Positions 41,818 to 50,808 of a stretch of DNA of 64,000 bases are shown in pieces. Every line of letters begins with the position of its first letter. Position 1 is the stretch's first letter. The stretch is from Collinsella tanakaei (GTDB taxonomy: Bacteria > Actinomycetota > Coriobacteriia > Coriobacteriales > Coriobacteriaceae): positions 1-64,000 of the forward strand of contig NZ_JACJMB010000001.1 in the NCBI RefSeq assembly GCF_016902615.1, read 5' to 3'. The translations under genes and the position numbers were made by a program. The notes under the pieces were generated by a model. That model was not told the origin of the DNA. It saw only the letters and a list, made by a program, of their open reading frames with translations, and searched no databases.

Positions 41818-42431
41818 GCATCCATCCCCAACCGCTTCAAGGCGGCCGCAAGCAGCTCCTCGACGCGCTGGGCGCCGTCGAGCCCGTCAAGCGCAAGATC
41901 GGTCTCCTGGGGCGTGAAGCCCATGGAGAGCAGCGCCGCGCGCGCATCGTCAAGCGCGGACGGCGCGGGACCGGCGCCGAGCGGCAGCTGGCCTGCCGCC
42001 GGGACGTCTGCCGCCAAAAGGCCGTGGTCCTTCGCGAACACGCTCTTCAACTCCAGGATGAGGCGCTGGGCGGTCTTCTTTCCCACGCCGGGAACCGTCG
42101 CCATGCCCTTGTCGTCTTCCGCCATGACCACGGTGTAGAGCTGCCCCACCGTGAACTTCGACAGCACCGCGAGCGCCAGGCGCGGGCCCACGCCCGAGAC
42201 GGCCACGAGCCTGTCGAACATCGTGCGTTCCTCCTTCGAGGTGAACCCGAAGAGCGTGAGCGCGTCCTCCCGCACCTGCAGGCGCGTGTAGAGCCGGCAG
42301 GCTTGGCCGAGGGCGGGAAGCGATGCGGCGGTCGTGCCCGAGATGCCGATATCGAACCCGACGCCGCCCACATCGAGCACGGCGGCGCTCGGCGAGGCCT
42401 CGACGAGGGTGCCGCTAAGCTGGGTGATCAT
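41814..42431 (-). CDS. ruvA: Holliday junction branch migration protein RuvA
   Basis: RuvA binds four-way junctions as a tetramer and loads RuvB. The 205-residue protein has the N-terminal OB domain ([20 protein letters not shown]), two helix-hairpin-helix motifs ([14 protein letters not shown] and [17 protein letters not shown]) and a C-terminal RuvB-contacting helical domain ([16 protein letters not shown]). The start ATG 42431 overlaps the ruvC stop by four bases. Length is normal. Confidence 0.96.
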   Translation of the reverse strand: MITQLSGTLVEASPSAAVLDVGGVGFDIGISGTTAASLPALGQACRLYTRLQVREDALTLFGFTSKEERTMFDRLVAVSGVGPRLALAVLSKFTVGQLYTVVMAEDDKGMATVPGVGKKTAQRLILELKSVFAKDHGLLAADVPAAGQLPLGAGPAPSALDDARAALLSMGFTPQETDLALDGLDGAQRVEELLAAALKRLGMDA

Positions 42432-42952
42432 GAGTAGCCGTTTCCCCTTTCCTCTACATAGGACCAGCCGGACAGTGCGCCGGTGCGGCGCTGGTTGGCA
42501 TGGCAGATGGCGCACGCGAGCGCGTCGGCCGCGTGGTCGGGCCGCGGGTCGTGATCCAGATGGAGCAGGTTGCGCACCATGTACATGACCTGACCCTTGT
42601 CAGCGGCCCCGGTGCCCACAACCGCCTGCTTGATCTGCATCGGCGTGTATTCGCCCACCTCGACGCCGCAGAGAGACACCGCCACGAGCGCCGCGCCGCG
42701 CGCATGCGCGGTCGGGATGGCGGAGCGGACGTTCGCACCGAAGTAGACGCCCTCCACCGCCGCCTCCCGCGGCCGGTAGCGTTCCACCACCGCCGTGAGA
42801 TCGTCGGCGATATGGCGCAGACGCACGGCGAGATCGCTACCCGCCGAGGTCTGGATGCAGCCGTAGGCCCGGCAGCGCACCTCGCCCCGGCGCTCCTCGA
42901 CGATGCCCCAGCCCGTATTCGCCAGTCCGGGATCGATACCCAAGATAACCAT
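42428..42952 (-). CDS. ruvC: Crossover junction endodeoxyribonuclease RuvC
   Basis: RuvC resolves Holliday junctions by paired nicking. The 174-residue protein has the RNase H-like active site: Asp7 in LGIDPGLANTGWG, Glu in AVEGVYFGAN (about 67), and the C-terminal acidic pair in DHAADALACAICH. ATG 42952 has GGAGG at suitable spacing; a GTG two codons upstream is possible. It is the first gene of ruvCAB. Confidence 0.95.
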   Translation of the reverse strand: MVILGIDPGLANTGWGIVEERRGEVRCRAYGCIQTSAGSDLAVRLRHIADDLTAVVERYRPREAAVEGVYFGANVRSAIPTAHARGAALVAVSLCGVEVGEYTPMQIKQAVVGTGAADKGQVMYMVRNLLHLDHDPRPDHAADALACAICHANQRRTGALSGWSYVEERGNGYS

Positions 42953-43084
42953 GAGCACCTCCCCCTTTCGCGCCCCGTCTCGAACATCTGTTCTACTCTA
43001 TCATGGGGACCTGCGGCACGCAAGCGCAGGGCTGCGCGCAGGCGGCGCAGCGCCTCACCTCATCGCACGCCGATAGCGCGCCGA

Positions 43085-45070
43085 TCAGTTCTGCGAGAAG
43101 AAGGGGTAGTGGTGCACGGCGCCGCCCGACGGCGGAGCGGCGGGGCCGGCGCCCCCCATCTCATCCTCGCCCGCGGACTCCATCATCTGGCGCAGCTGGC
43201 TCTCAAAGCGCATGGCGCTCTCGCGCATGCGGCGCTGGCCCTCCTCGCTCATGAGCTCCTGCTGCTGATCGGGGGAAAGTCCCAGAAGATCCCCCAGAAG
43301 GCCCAAGATCTCGCCGCGCACGCGCTCACCGTGCTCCTCGCCGAGCTCCTCCAGGCGCTCCTGCTCCGCCGCGACGAACCCTTCCAGGCTCAAGGGGTCC
43401 TCGCCGCCGCGGCCCAGGTCAGACCATCCGAGCGTCGCCGGCCAGACGCGCTCGCTGAAGCTCCGCTCCGAGACGAAGGGGGTCATCGGCAGCGAACGGC
43501 GCCGCTGCTCGCCGCGGCGCGTCATGAGCATCAAAAGCGACACCGCCTTAGGACTGATCGCCGACAGCGGGATGTCCTCGAGCGTCTGGTTGCGGTCGAC
43601 GTGCGCCTCGAGCGCCCCATCGATCTGCGCGGGCTCGAGACGGGCGAAGATCTGTGCGATGCGCTCGCGCGCGATCGGGTCGCGCCCCGCCACGTCGGCT
43701 GCATCGAACAGGATGCGGTCCATGCTCTGGCGAATCGAGGCGAGCGAGATGAGCCCGGCTGGAATTGCGGCGGAGGTGCGGCTGCGGTAGCGTGCGAGGA
43801 ACTCGAGGTAGGTGAGGTACACGTCGCCGAACGGCGCCACGAGCGCGAACGGGGCGCCGGCGCGCACGCAGGCGTCCGGGGCGATCGCGGCGTCGGTCTT
43901 CGTGAGCGCCGTGACGATGCAGGCGTCCAGCTCGTGCGCCACGTCGGAAAGGTACAGCGCGTCGATACCCGCGCGCAGGCGGCCCGCGTCGCGGGCGGGC
44001 ACATCGCGGTCCATCCACCGCGACACATCGCCCTGCGCGCGCTCGACGAGCCGGATGCCGAGATTCGCCGCGAGCTGGCGCACCCGCTCCATCCGCTCGC
44101 ACTCCGCCGCCTCCTGCTGGGGTGTGAAGACCTCGGAGCGCTCGAACGCGACGCCGATGACGTTGCGCGACCCCACGGCATCGACCGCGAGCACGGCGAG
44201 CAGCGAGGACGGAAGGTCGCCCTCGAGCGCCATCGCGATACGCGGATAGCCGTTCGCCTCGACGGTGTCGCGCAGGTGCAGGCGCAGCGCCTCCCACACC
44301 CATTCCTCTCGCTGAAAGCTCGGCAGCTCATGGGTGTCGATCGCCGGCACGACGCTGCCGCGGACGACCTCCTGCACGAGCAGGTCCTCCTCGAAGCAGG
44401 GCGATGCGGCGACCACGCGCCCCGCCTCGTCCATCACAAACGAGCCGCCCGTGTAGACCACGTCGTCATAGGCGCCCACCGGGGCCATGTACGCCAGCCA
44501 GACGCCCGCACGCGCCGCAGCCTCGGAGAAGTAGCCGTCCGCCACGGCCGCGACCGCGCTCGTCTGCTCGTTTTGGGCGTTGAACCCACCCAAGGGCAGG
44601 TAGACGGCGACATCGCAGCCGCGCGGCAGCTGCGGGAGGTCGCGCTCGAGCTCGAGCACCACCGCGACGCGCGCGCCGTCGATATCGAACACCGGTGACT
44701 CCCAGGTGCCGACGTCGAGGTTGCCGTGGCGAACCCCGATCAGCGAGCGCAGGGGCACGACCCGGCCCTCGCGCACCAGGAACGTCTCGAGAAACGGCGA
44801 CGGGCCGATGGGCACGATCGCGGGCACGAGGCAGGAGATGTCGGCATCCTCCAGGCGCTCGGCGAGCGCGCTCAGGCAGCGCAAGAGGTCATGCAGGTAG
44901 TTGGGGTACTCGATCAGCGAGGTCGGCTGCATGCCGCAAAACATCGGGGTCGGGCAGCAGAGCAGCTGCGCACCCTGGCTGGAAGCCAGAACGGCCTGAT
45001 CGCCGATGCGCGAGCAGATACCTTCGATATCACCCAGGCGCACATCGATCTGCGCGAGCGCAAGTTTCAT
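43085..45070 (-). CDS. NadE-like protein with degenerate amidase and synthetase sites
   Basis: The 661-residue protein aligns with glutamine-dependent NAD+ synthetases: an N-terminal nitrilase-fold domain (about 1-260) and an ATP-pyrophosphatase domain (about 275-570). The conserved active sites are not there. The nitrilase Glu region reads CCPTPMFCG (family PE becomes PT, residue 41), the CED nucleophile motif reads VVLELERD (about 137-144), and the SGGxDS P-loop reads ALEGDLPSSL (about 281-290). Non-catalytic family landmarks remain (YDDVVYTGGSFVMDEAGRVV, and RRGEQRRRSLPMTPF near the end). A ~100-residue acidic/helical tail ends in HHYPFF. ATG 45070 follows GAGGAG. Probably a pseudoenzyme or a regulator; function unknown. 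Confidence 0.8.
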   Translation of the reverse strand: MKLALAQIDVRLGDIEGICSRIGDQAVLASSQGAQLLCCPTPMFCGMQPTSLIEYPNYLHDLLRCLSALAERLEDADISCLVPAIVPIGPSPFLETFLVREGRVVPLRSLIGVRHGNLDVGTWESPVFDIDGARVAVVLELERDLPQLPRGCDVAVYLPLGGFNAQNEQTSAVAAVADGYFSEAAARAGVWLAYMAPVGAYDDVVYTGGSFVMDEAGRVVAASPCFEEDLLVQEVVRGSVVPAIDTHELPSFQREEWVWEALRLHLRDTVEANGYPRIAMALEGDLPSSLLAVLAVDAVGSRNVIGVAFERSEVFTPQQEAAECERMERVRQLAANLGIRLVERAQGDVSRWMDRDVPARDAGRLRAGIDALYLSDVAHELDACIVTALTKTDAAIAPDACVRAGAPFALVAPFGDVYLTYLEFLARYRSRTSAAIPAGLISLASIRQSMDRILFDAADVAGRDPIARERIAQIFARLEPAQIDGALEAHVDRNQTLEDIPLSAISPKAVSLLMLMTRRGEQRRRSLPMTPFVSERSFSERVWPATLGWSDLGRGGEDPLSLEGFVAAEQERLEELGEEHGERVRGEILGLLGDLLGLSPDQQQELMSEEGQRRMRESAMRFESQLRQMMESAGEDEMGGAGPAAPPSGGAVHHYPFFSQN

Positions 45071-45141
45071 CGCGAGTCTCCTCGATCCGTCGTTTCCTCC
45101 CCCATGATACCCGTCCGCGCGCCGGCATGGCGTCAAACACG

Positions 45142-45175
45142 TCGCCCGTCCGCGGCGGATGTCGCGGACGGGCGA
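45142..45175 (-). terminator. Hairpin terminator after the superoxide reductase gene
   Basis: A 13-bp perfect stem (45142-45154 with 45163-45175); the minus strand continues CGTGTTTGAC, a short T-rich stretch. Confidence 0.65.
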
Positions 45176-45265
45176 GAACGTCCCGTCATGCACGGGGAAT
45201 ATGCCTCCCGCGCGCCTCAGGCGGCACGCGGGCGACGCGCGGTATCGGGAATGCCCCGAGCTTCC

Positions 45266-45625
45266 TTAGAAGTTCGCGCTCCACAGGCCGTGCAGGTTGC
45301 AGTAGGCGTACACGGTACCGGTCTTCACGCCGCCGGCGAAAAACGTCGCAGGCGTCTGGCCGGGCTTCAGGTAATGGATCTCCAGGCGGCCATCGGCCTC
45401 GAGCGCGATCCACTCGATGTAGTGCTCCTCGGTCATGGGGTGCTCGGTGGAGCCGACCTTAGCGAAGACGATGTGGCCGTCGCGCTGGAGCTCGACGGCG
45501 GGGACGTGCTTCTCGGTCGCCGCGTCGGTCGTGTTCGCCTCGAGCGCGGTGAAGCCCTCGGGGGCCTTGCCACCCTTCACATCTGCCAGAAACGCGCCGT
45601 TACCGTCGGTGTAAAACGTTGCCAT
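45266..45625 (-). CDS. Superoxide reductase (neelaredoxin/desulfoferrodoxin type)
   Basis: The 119-residue protein is a one-iron superoxide reductase, which reduces superoxide to peroxide without making oxygen, a trait of anaerobes. The five centre II iron ligands are visible: His40 in ATEKHVPAVE, His62 and His68 in STEHPMTEEHYIEW, Cys109 and His112 in AYCNLHGLW. The N-terminal rubredoxin-like domain of desulfoferrodoxin is absent. Start 45625 has GGGAG six bases upstream. Followed by its own terminator. Confidence 0.92.
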   Translation of the reverse strand: MATFYTDGNGAFLADVKGGKAPEGFTALEANTTDAATEKHVPAVELQRDGHIVFAKVGSTEHPMTEEHYIEWIALEADGRLEIHYLKPGQTPATFFAGGVKTGTVYAYCNLHGLWSANF

Positions 45626-45755
45626 GATGCTCTCCCATCTATGTGCTCGCTCAATCATGTTCTTGAAACGTGGCTTATTATGCCCAGCCTGATGCTGGGG
45701 CATACACAGGCGCCCTAAAGCCCACAAGCGCCATACCCGGACCCCAAGACAAAGC

Positions 45756-45788
45756 CGTCCGCCCGCAGCGAACGGCCGCGGGCGGACG
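45756..45788 (-). terminator. Terminator of the UspA gene
   Basis: CGTCCGCCCGC (45756-45766) pairs with 45778-45788; the minus strand continues GCTTTGTCTTGG, weakly T-rich. Confidence 0.65.
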
Positions 45789-45842
45789 AGGAGGATGGGG
45801 GCGTCTGTGATGCCGCCGCCCCAAGGGCGGGAGCTTTGCGCG

Positions 45843-46316
45843 CTACTTGACGGTGAGCACGGGCACGTCCACCGAGCGCAGCACGCCGAAGCTCACGCTG
45901 CCGAGCATGCCGCGCAGGGCGCCCAGGCCGCGGCGCCCCATGACCACCAAGTCGATGGAATGGTCCGCCACGTATTCGGCGATGCCCTCGACCGGCGCGG
46001 ATGCCGTGCGGACGACAACGTTCACCTTGCACTGGGCGCCGTCGCGCGCGTCTTCCACCACACGCTCGATCTCGCTGCGCGTGCGCTCGACGAGAGCGCC
46101 CATCATGTTGTCGTACTCCATGAGGCTGCCGGTGTCGATGGGCGTGTCGAAGGCGCCGCCCACGAGCGAGGGCGCGGGCACCGCCCCGGCGCCGACGATC
46201 ATCACGACATGGATCTGGGCGCCGGGATCGTCGCCCACCATGCCGAACGCGATGTGAAGCGCGCTCGTCGCGTGTTCGGACTCATCGTAGGGAACCATGA
46301 CGTTCTTGAAGAACAT
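45843..46316 (-). CDS. Universal stress protein, UspA family
   Basis: The 157-residue protein has the Usp Rossmann-like fold. It starts FFKNVMVPYDESEHATSALH with the conserved VPYD..E, and the C-terminal nucleotide loop is VVMGRRGLGALRGMLGSVS (G-x2-G-x9-G-S/T type), so it probably binds ATP. AAAGGAG lies upstream of ATG 46316. It is a single-gene unit with a terminator. Role: stress survival, by family; inducer unknown. Confidence 0.9.
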   Translation of the reverse strand: MFFKNVMVPYDESEHATSALHIAFGMVGDDPGAQIHVVMIVGAGAVPAPSLVGGAFDTPIDTGSLMEYDNMMGALVERTRSEIERVVEDARDGAQCKVNVVVRTASAPVEGIAEYVADHSIDLVVMGRRGLGALRGMLGSVSFGVLRSVDVPVLTVK

Positions 46317-46456
46317 AGCCGCTCCTTTCCCTTGTCATGAGAGCCTCACCAGAGGTATACCCGCCCGCGCGCACATGCGCGCCCGCCCGCCGGCAATGGC
46401 CCGTTTCGGCCGCCGACCGGCACGAGGCGCCGCGGCTGCGACGGGAAGCGGCACGC

Positions 46457-47677
46457 CTACAGCATGGTCTGCTCGAGCTGAGGGGCGAACCCCGCCTGCT
46501 CGAGGGCAGCGATGATCTGCTGCTTGTGGTCGGTGCCGTAGGCCTCGATGGTCACGCGCAGCTCCACCGCGGCGTTGCGGTTCGTGCTCACGAACTGGTT
46601 GTGTTCGAGCTTGATGACGTTGCCGTTCTGCTCGGCGATGGCGCTCGCCACGCGCACGAGCATGCCCGGGCGGTCGGGCAGAAGCACGCTCACGGTGAAG
46701 ATACGGTCGCGCTGGATGAGGCCGTGCTGGACCACGGAGCTCATGGTGATGACATCCATGTTGCCGCCCGAGAGGATGGACACCACGCGCCGGTTCTCCG
46801 CCGGCAGGTGCTTCAGGGCGGCCACGGTCAGAAGGCCGGAATTCTCGACGATCATCTTGTGGTTCTCCACCATGTCGAGGAACGACACGATGAGCTCGTC
46901 GTCGGGCACGCAGATGACGTCGTCGAGGTTGTTCTGCAAATACGGGAAGACCGCATCGCCCACCTCGAGCACCGCCGTGCCGTCGGCGATGGTGTTCGCC
47001 GTGGGGATCTTCACGGGATGGCCCGCCTCGAGCGCCGCGGTGAGCGAGGGGGCGCCGGCGGGCTCCACGCCGATCACGCGGATCTTCGGGTTGTAGAGCT
47101 TCGCGAACGTGGAGACGCCGCAGGCAAGGCCGCCGCCGCCCACGGGCACGAGGATGGTGTCGACGAGCGGCAGCTCCTGCACGATCTCCATGGCGATCGT
47201 GCCCTGGCCCGTGGCGACCGTGGGGTCGTTGAAGGGATGGATGAACGTGTAGCCGTGCTCGGCGGCGAGCTCGAGGGCGTGGTCGCAGGCCTCGTCGTAC
47301 ACGTCGCCGTACAGCACGACCTCGGCGCCGTAGCCCTTGGTGCGCTCGACCTTGATGAGCGGAGTGGTCGTGGGCATGACCACCACCGCCTTGGCGCCCG
47401 CACGCGCTGCGGCGAAGGCCACGCCCTGCGCATGGTTGCCGGCGCTCGCCGTGATGATGCCGCAGCCGAGCTCCTCGGGCGTGAGCGTGCTAATCTTGTA
47501 ATAGGCACCGCGTACCTTGTAGGCGCCGGTGCGTTGCATGTTCTCGGGCTTGAGGTACACGCGGTTGCCGGTCAGCTGGCTGAAGTGCGGGCTCTCGACG
47601 AGCTCGGTTTTCTGGGTGACCTCCTTGACCTTCTCGGACGCCTCCTCGAACGCATCGAGCGTGAGCATTTCCGCCAT
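46457..47677 (-). CDS. ilvA: Threonine ammonia-lyase (deaminase) with ACT domain
   Basis: The 406-residue PLP enzyme converts threonine to 2-oxobutanoate, the isoleucine precursor. The PLP lysine lies in RTGAYKVRGAYYKI (about 55-61), the substrate loop is SAGNHAQGVA and the phosphate cup is VPVGGGGLACG. A single ACT-like domain follows (about 325-400: DRIFTVSVLLPDRPGMLVRV). The length and single ACT domain match the short form shared by catabolic TdcB-like and biosynthetic IlvA enzymes; proximity to ilvDBNC, with one gene between, favours a biosynthetic role. Confidence 0.88.
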   Translation of the reverse strand: MAEMLTLDAFEEASEKVKEVTQKTELVESPHFSQLTGNRVYLKPENMQRTGAYKVRGAYYKISTLTPEELGCGIITASAGNHAQGVAFAAARAGAKAVVVMPTTTPLIKVERTKGYGAEVVLYGDVYDEACDHALELAAEHGYTFIHPFNDPTVATGQGTIAMEIVQELPLVDTILVPVGGGGLACGVSTFAKLYNPKIRVIGVEPAGAPSLTAALEAGHPVKIPTANTIADGTAVLEVGDAVFPYLQNNLDDVICVPDDELIVSFLDMVENHKMIVENSGLLTVAALKHLPAENRRVVSILSGGNMDVITMSSVVQHGLIQRDRIFTVSVLLPDRPGMLVRVASAIAEQNGNVIKLEHNQFVSTNRNAAVELRVTIEAYGTDHKQQIIAALEQAGFAPQLEQTML

Positions 47678-47960
47678 GGCTTCCCACCTTTCATCGTGCA
47701 GCGTGTACTTTTTTATGGTAAAGCAGCATAGCAGATTCCCCCGACAGCGCGCCTGCAGAAGCGAGGGTCTCCCCGGCTGCCTACCGTTCGGGCGCGCAAA
47801 GGGAGAACCGCGTCCGCCCGCCCCGCGACATCCGGAGCCGGTCAGCCCCGGAGAGGCGCCCGCGCGCACGCTAAATCAATGTTTCGCCTCTTTCCCGGGC
47901 GCCCGCGTTGGCGTAGCATGACGCGGATTGACTACACGCCCGCGACATATGGAGGATGCC

Positions 47961-48758
47961 ATGGAGACCGCTGCCACACCGCTGTTCCAGCTGCGCGATG
48001 CAAAGGTGGTCCGCGGCGGGCGAACGATTCTCTCCGTGGACCACTTCGACCTCGCCGAGGGCGACCACGTGGCGCTGCTCGGCCCGAACGGCGCCGGCAA
48101 GTCGACGTTCATCCAGCTGCTCACCCGCGAGGTGTTCCCCCTGCACCGCGACGAGCCGCCCGTGCGCTTCCGCGGAGCTGCGCGCCCGCAGCTCTCCGAG
48201 ATAAAGCAGGCGCTCGGCATCGTGTCGGCCACCATGCACGACCAGGTGCGCGTGCACCTGCCCGCCCTCGAGATCGTATGCGGCGGCCTGTTCGGCACCC
48301 TCGGTCTGCCACAGCGCACCGCCGTCGACGACGCGGCGCGCGGGCAGGCATACGACGCGATGGAGCGTCTCGGCATCGCCGAGCTCGCCGACCGGGACGT
48401 CATGACGCTCTCCACCGGCCAGGTCCGCCGCGTCCTCGTCGCGCGCGAGCTCATGAGCGACCCGAAGATCCTCATCTTTGACGAGCCATGCACCGGCCTC
48501 GACCCGGAGGGTATGTACCACGTGCGCAACACCATGCGCTTGCTCGCCGACGAGGGCCGCTCGATCGTGCTGGTCACACACTACCCCGAGGACATCATCC
48601 CCGCCATCGACCGCGTCCTGCTCATCAAGGATGCCGCCATCGTGGCCGACGGTCCCAAGGCGGAGCTTCTGCGCGGCCCGGCCATGTCTGAGCTGTTCGG
48701 CGTGCCGCTCGAGGTCGACGAGCACGACGGCTGGTACTCCATGCGCGGCCGCTACTGA
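47961..48758 (+). CDS. ABC transporter ATP-binding protein
   Basis: The 265-residue ATPase has Walker A GPNGAGKST (about 38-46), the signature LSTGQVRRVLVARELM, Walker B ILIFDEPCTGLDPEG and switch His in LVTHYPEDI. The ModF/metal-chelate-type layout and the absence of an adjacent permease make its transporter unknown; it could be a stand-alone or metal-related ATPase. ATG 47961 follows GGAGG at six bases. It faces away from ilvA. A small GTGTCC-type hairpin follows at 48765. Confidence 0.85.
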   Translation: METAATPLFQLRDAKVVRGGRTILSVDHFDLAEGDHVALLGPNGAGKSTFIQLLTREVFPLHRDEPPVRFRGAARPQLSEIKQALGIVSATMHDQVRVHLPALEIVCGGLFGTLGLPQRTAVDDAARGQAYDAMERLGIAELADRDVMTLSTGQVRRVLVARELMSDPKILIFDEPCTGLDPEGMYHVRNTMRLLADEGRSIVLVTHYPEDIIPAIDRVLLIKDAAIVADGPKAELLRGPAMSELFGVPLEVDEHDGWYSMRGRY

Positions 48759-48764
48759 TTCTGT

Positions 48765-48787
48765 GCGTGTCCTCATCGGGGACACGC
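48765..48787. repeat. Hairpin sharing 17 bases with 61148-61164
   Basis: GCGTGTCC (48765-48772) pairs with GGACACGC (48780-48787). The 17 bases GTGTCCTCATCGGGGAC (48767-48783) recur at 61148-61164 just past the stop of the AddA-like gene. Both lie directly after a gene's 3' end. No T-run follows. Confidence 0.6.
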
Positions 48788-49143
48788 CGTTCGCCGAACG
48801 AATGGACGCTTCTGCCGACTAAAGTGTTTCGTGCGGATTTCGTCCTTGCGTCAGATTCGTTGCGGGGCGATACTCGAAAAACTTAGGAAATGCGACGACA
48901 GGGCGAGTACCGGACGGGCGCACCACAGCGAGCGGGAAGCGTGAGAACCCGCGGCGTGCGGTCGGGAACATACCCTCGAGCAGCTCGGCAGAACACGTGC
49001 CGGCCCGGCGGGAGATCCCCGCGCGCGGCCCGGTGCGCAACTACGCCGCGCCGGACGCCACCGTCATCGGCATCCCGCAGGGCATGCACCCTCGCCTTCG
49101 CACATCCTGGTGAAGCAAACCGCACGACGCGAGGGGGAATCGG
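48788..49143 (+). promoter_or_regulatory. Long leader region upstream of the ilv operon
   Basis: More than 350 bp without a supported gene precede ilvD. No T-box core sequence or clear leader peptide rich in Ile/Val/Leu was found. Several G/C-rich dyads occur (for example around 49000-49045), and a stop-free plus-strand frame with no usable start crosses 48860-49110. A promoter is expected near 48800-48880, where the DNA is less G/C-rich. Confidence 0.4.
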
Positions 49144-50808
49144 ATGCAGCTGCGAAGCGATGCCATCAAGAAGGGGCTGGCGCGAGCGCCCCACAGAAGC
49201 CTTTTGAAAGCCGACGGGCTCACCGACGAGGAGCTCGAGCGGCCGCTCGTGGCGGTCGTCTCGGCCCAAAACGAGGTCATCCCCGGCCATATCCACCTGC
49301 AGCAGATCGCCGACGCCGTCAAGGCGGGCGTGCGCATGGCCGGCGGCACGCCGCTGCAGATCAACACCATCGGCGTGTGCGACGGCATCGCCATGAACCA
49401 CGAGGGCATGCGCTACTCGCTCACGAGCCGCGAGGTCATCGCCGACTCCGTCGAGTGCGCCATCCAGGGCCATCAGTTCGACGCGATGGTGCTCATCCCC
49501 AGCTGCGACAAGATCGTGCCCGGCATGCTCATCGCCGCGGCGCGCCTGAACATCCCGACCATGCTCGTGTCCGGCGGCCCCATGCTCGCCGGCCGCGACA
49601 AGTGCGGGCGCGAGACCGACCTGAACAGCCTGTTCGACGCCGTGGGCCAGGTGACCGCCGGCACCATGACGCCCGAGGAGTGCGCCTGGCTCGAGAACAC
49701 CGCCTGCCCCACCTGCGGCAGCTGCTCGGGCATGTTCACGGCGAACTCCATCTGCTGTCTGGCCGAGGCGCTCGGCCTCGCGCTTCCCGGCAACGGCACC
49801 GTGCCCGCCGTGTACTCCGAGCGCATCCGCCTCGCCAAGCGCACGGGCATGAAGGTGATGGACCTCGTCCGCGAGGGCACCTGCGCCCTCGACATCCTGA
49901 ACGAGGCCTCCGTCTACAACGGCATGGTGCTCGACATGGCCTTCGGCGGCTCCACGAACACGATGCTGCACCTCACGGCCATCGCGCACGCCGCCGGCTG
50001 CCCGGTGACGATGGAGGACTGGGACCGCGTGTCCGACAAGACCCCGAACATCGTGCGCATCGCGCCGGCCGGCCCCCTGCACATCGAGGACCTGAACGCC
50101 GTGGGCGGCATCCCCGCCATCATCGGCGTGCTCGGCCGCGCGGGGCTTCTGCGCGAGGACGCCCGCACCTGCCACGGGAGCATGGCCGACTGGATCGCCG
50201 AATGCCCGGCGGCCGACGGCGAGATCGTGCGCGAGGTCGACAACGCCTACTCCCCCATCGGCGGCCTCAAGGTCATGCGCGGCAACCTCGCCCCCGACTG
50301 CGGCGTCGTGAAGCGCAGCGCCTGCGCCCCCGAGATGTACGCGCATTCCGGCCCGGCGCGCGTGTTCGACAGCGAGGAGAGCGCCTGCGAGGCCATCCTC
50401 GGCGGCAAGATCAACCCCGGCGACGTCGTCGTCATCCGCTACGAGGGTCCGGCCGGCGGCCCGGGCATGCGCGAGATGCTCACGCCCACGAGCGTCATCT
50501 GCGGCATGGGGCTCGACAAGTCCGTCGCCCTCATCACCGACGGCCGCTTCTCCGGCGCGAGCAAGGGCCCGTGCATCGGGCATGTGAGCCCCGAGGCGGC
50601 GGCCGGCGGCCCGATCGCGCTCATCGAGGAGGGCGACATCATCGATATCGACATCGAGGCCGGCACGCTGAACGTGCGCCTCACCGACGACGAGCTGGCA
50701 GCGCGCCGCGCCGCCTGGCAGCCTCCCGCACCCAAGTACACGACCGGCGTGCTCTCGCGCTACGCGAAGCTCGTCACGAGCGCTGACAAGGGGGCCTACC
50801 TCTCATGA
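49144..50808 (+). CDS. ilvD: Dihydroxy-acid dehydratase
   Basis: IlvD dehydrates dihydroxy-isovalerate and dihydroxy-methylvalerate to the keto-acid precursors of valine/leucine and isoleucine. The 554-residue protein has the Fe-S cysteines in [12 protein letters not shown] (about 118-129) and [15 protein letters not shown] (about 190-204), and [10 protein letters not shown] and [12 protein letters not shown] 49144 follows GAGGGGG. It heads ilvD-ilvB-ilvN-ilvC; its stop overlaps the ilvB start by four bases (ATGA). Confidence 0.96.
   Translation: MQLRSDAIKKGLARAPHRSLLKADGLTDEELERPLVAVVSAQNEVIPGHIHLQQIADAVKAGVRMAGGTPLQINTIGVCDGIAMNHEGMRYSLTSREVIADSVECAIQGHQFDAMVLIPSCDKIVPGMLIAAARLNIPTMLVSGGPMLAGRDKCGRETDLNSLFDAVGQVTAGTMTPEECAWLENTACPTCGSCSGMFTANSICCLAEALGLALPGNGTVPAVYSERIRLAKRTGMKVMDLVREGTCALDILNEASVYNGMVLDMAFGGSTNTMLHLTAIAHAAGCPVTMEDWDRVSDKTPNIVRIAPAGPLHIEDLNAVGGIPAIIGVLGRAGLLREDARTCHGSMADWIAECPAADGEIVREVDNAYSPIGGLKVMRGNLAPDCGVVKRSACAPEMYAHSGPARVFDSEESACEAILGGKINPGDVVVIRYEGPAGGPGMREMLTPTSVICGMGLDKSVALITDGRFSGASKGPCIGHVSPEAAAGGPIALIEEGDIIDIDIEAGTLNVRLTDDELAARRAAWQPPAPKYTTGVLSRYAKLVTSADKGAYLS

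Noticed and set aside
48823-49143. T-box riboswitch or leader-peptide attenuator before ilvD
   Set aside because: The conserved T-box core sequence and a peptide rich in Ile/Val/Leu were looked for and not found; only listed as an open question.
48890-49207. A 105-codon plus-strand frame before ilvD
   Set aside because: Arg/Thr/Ser-rich composition typical of out-of-frame G/C-rich DNA; it runs into ilvD in another frame and has no ribosome site.
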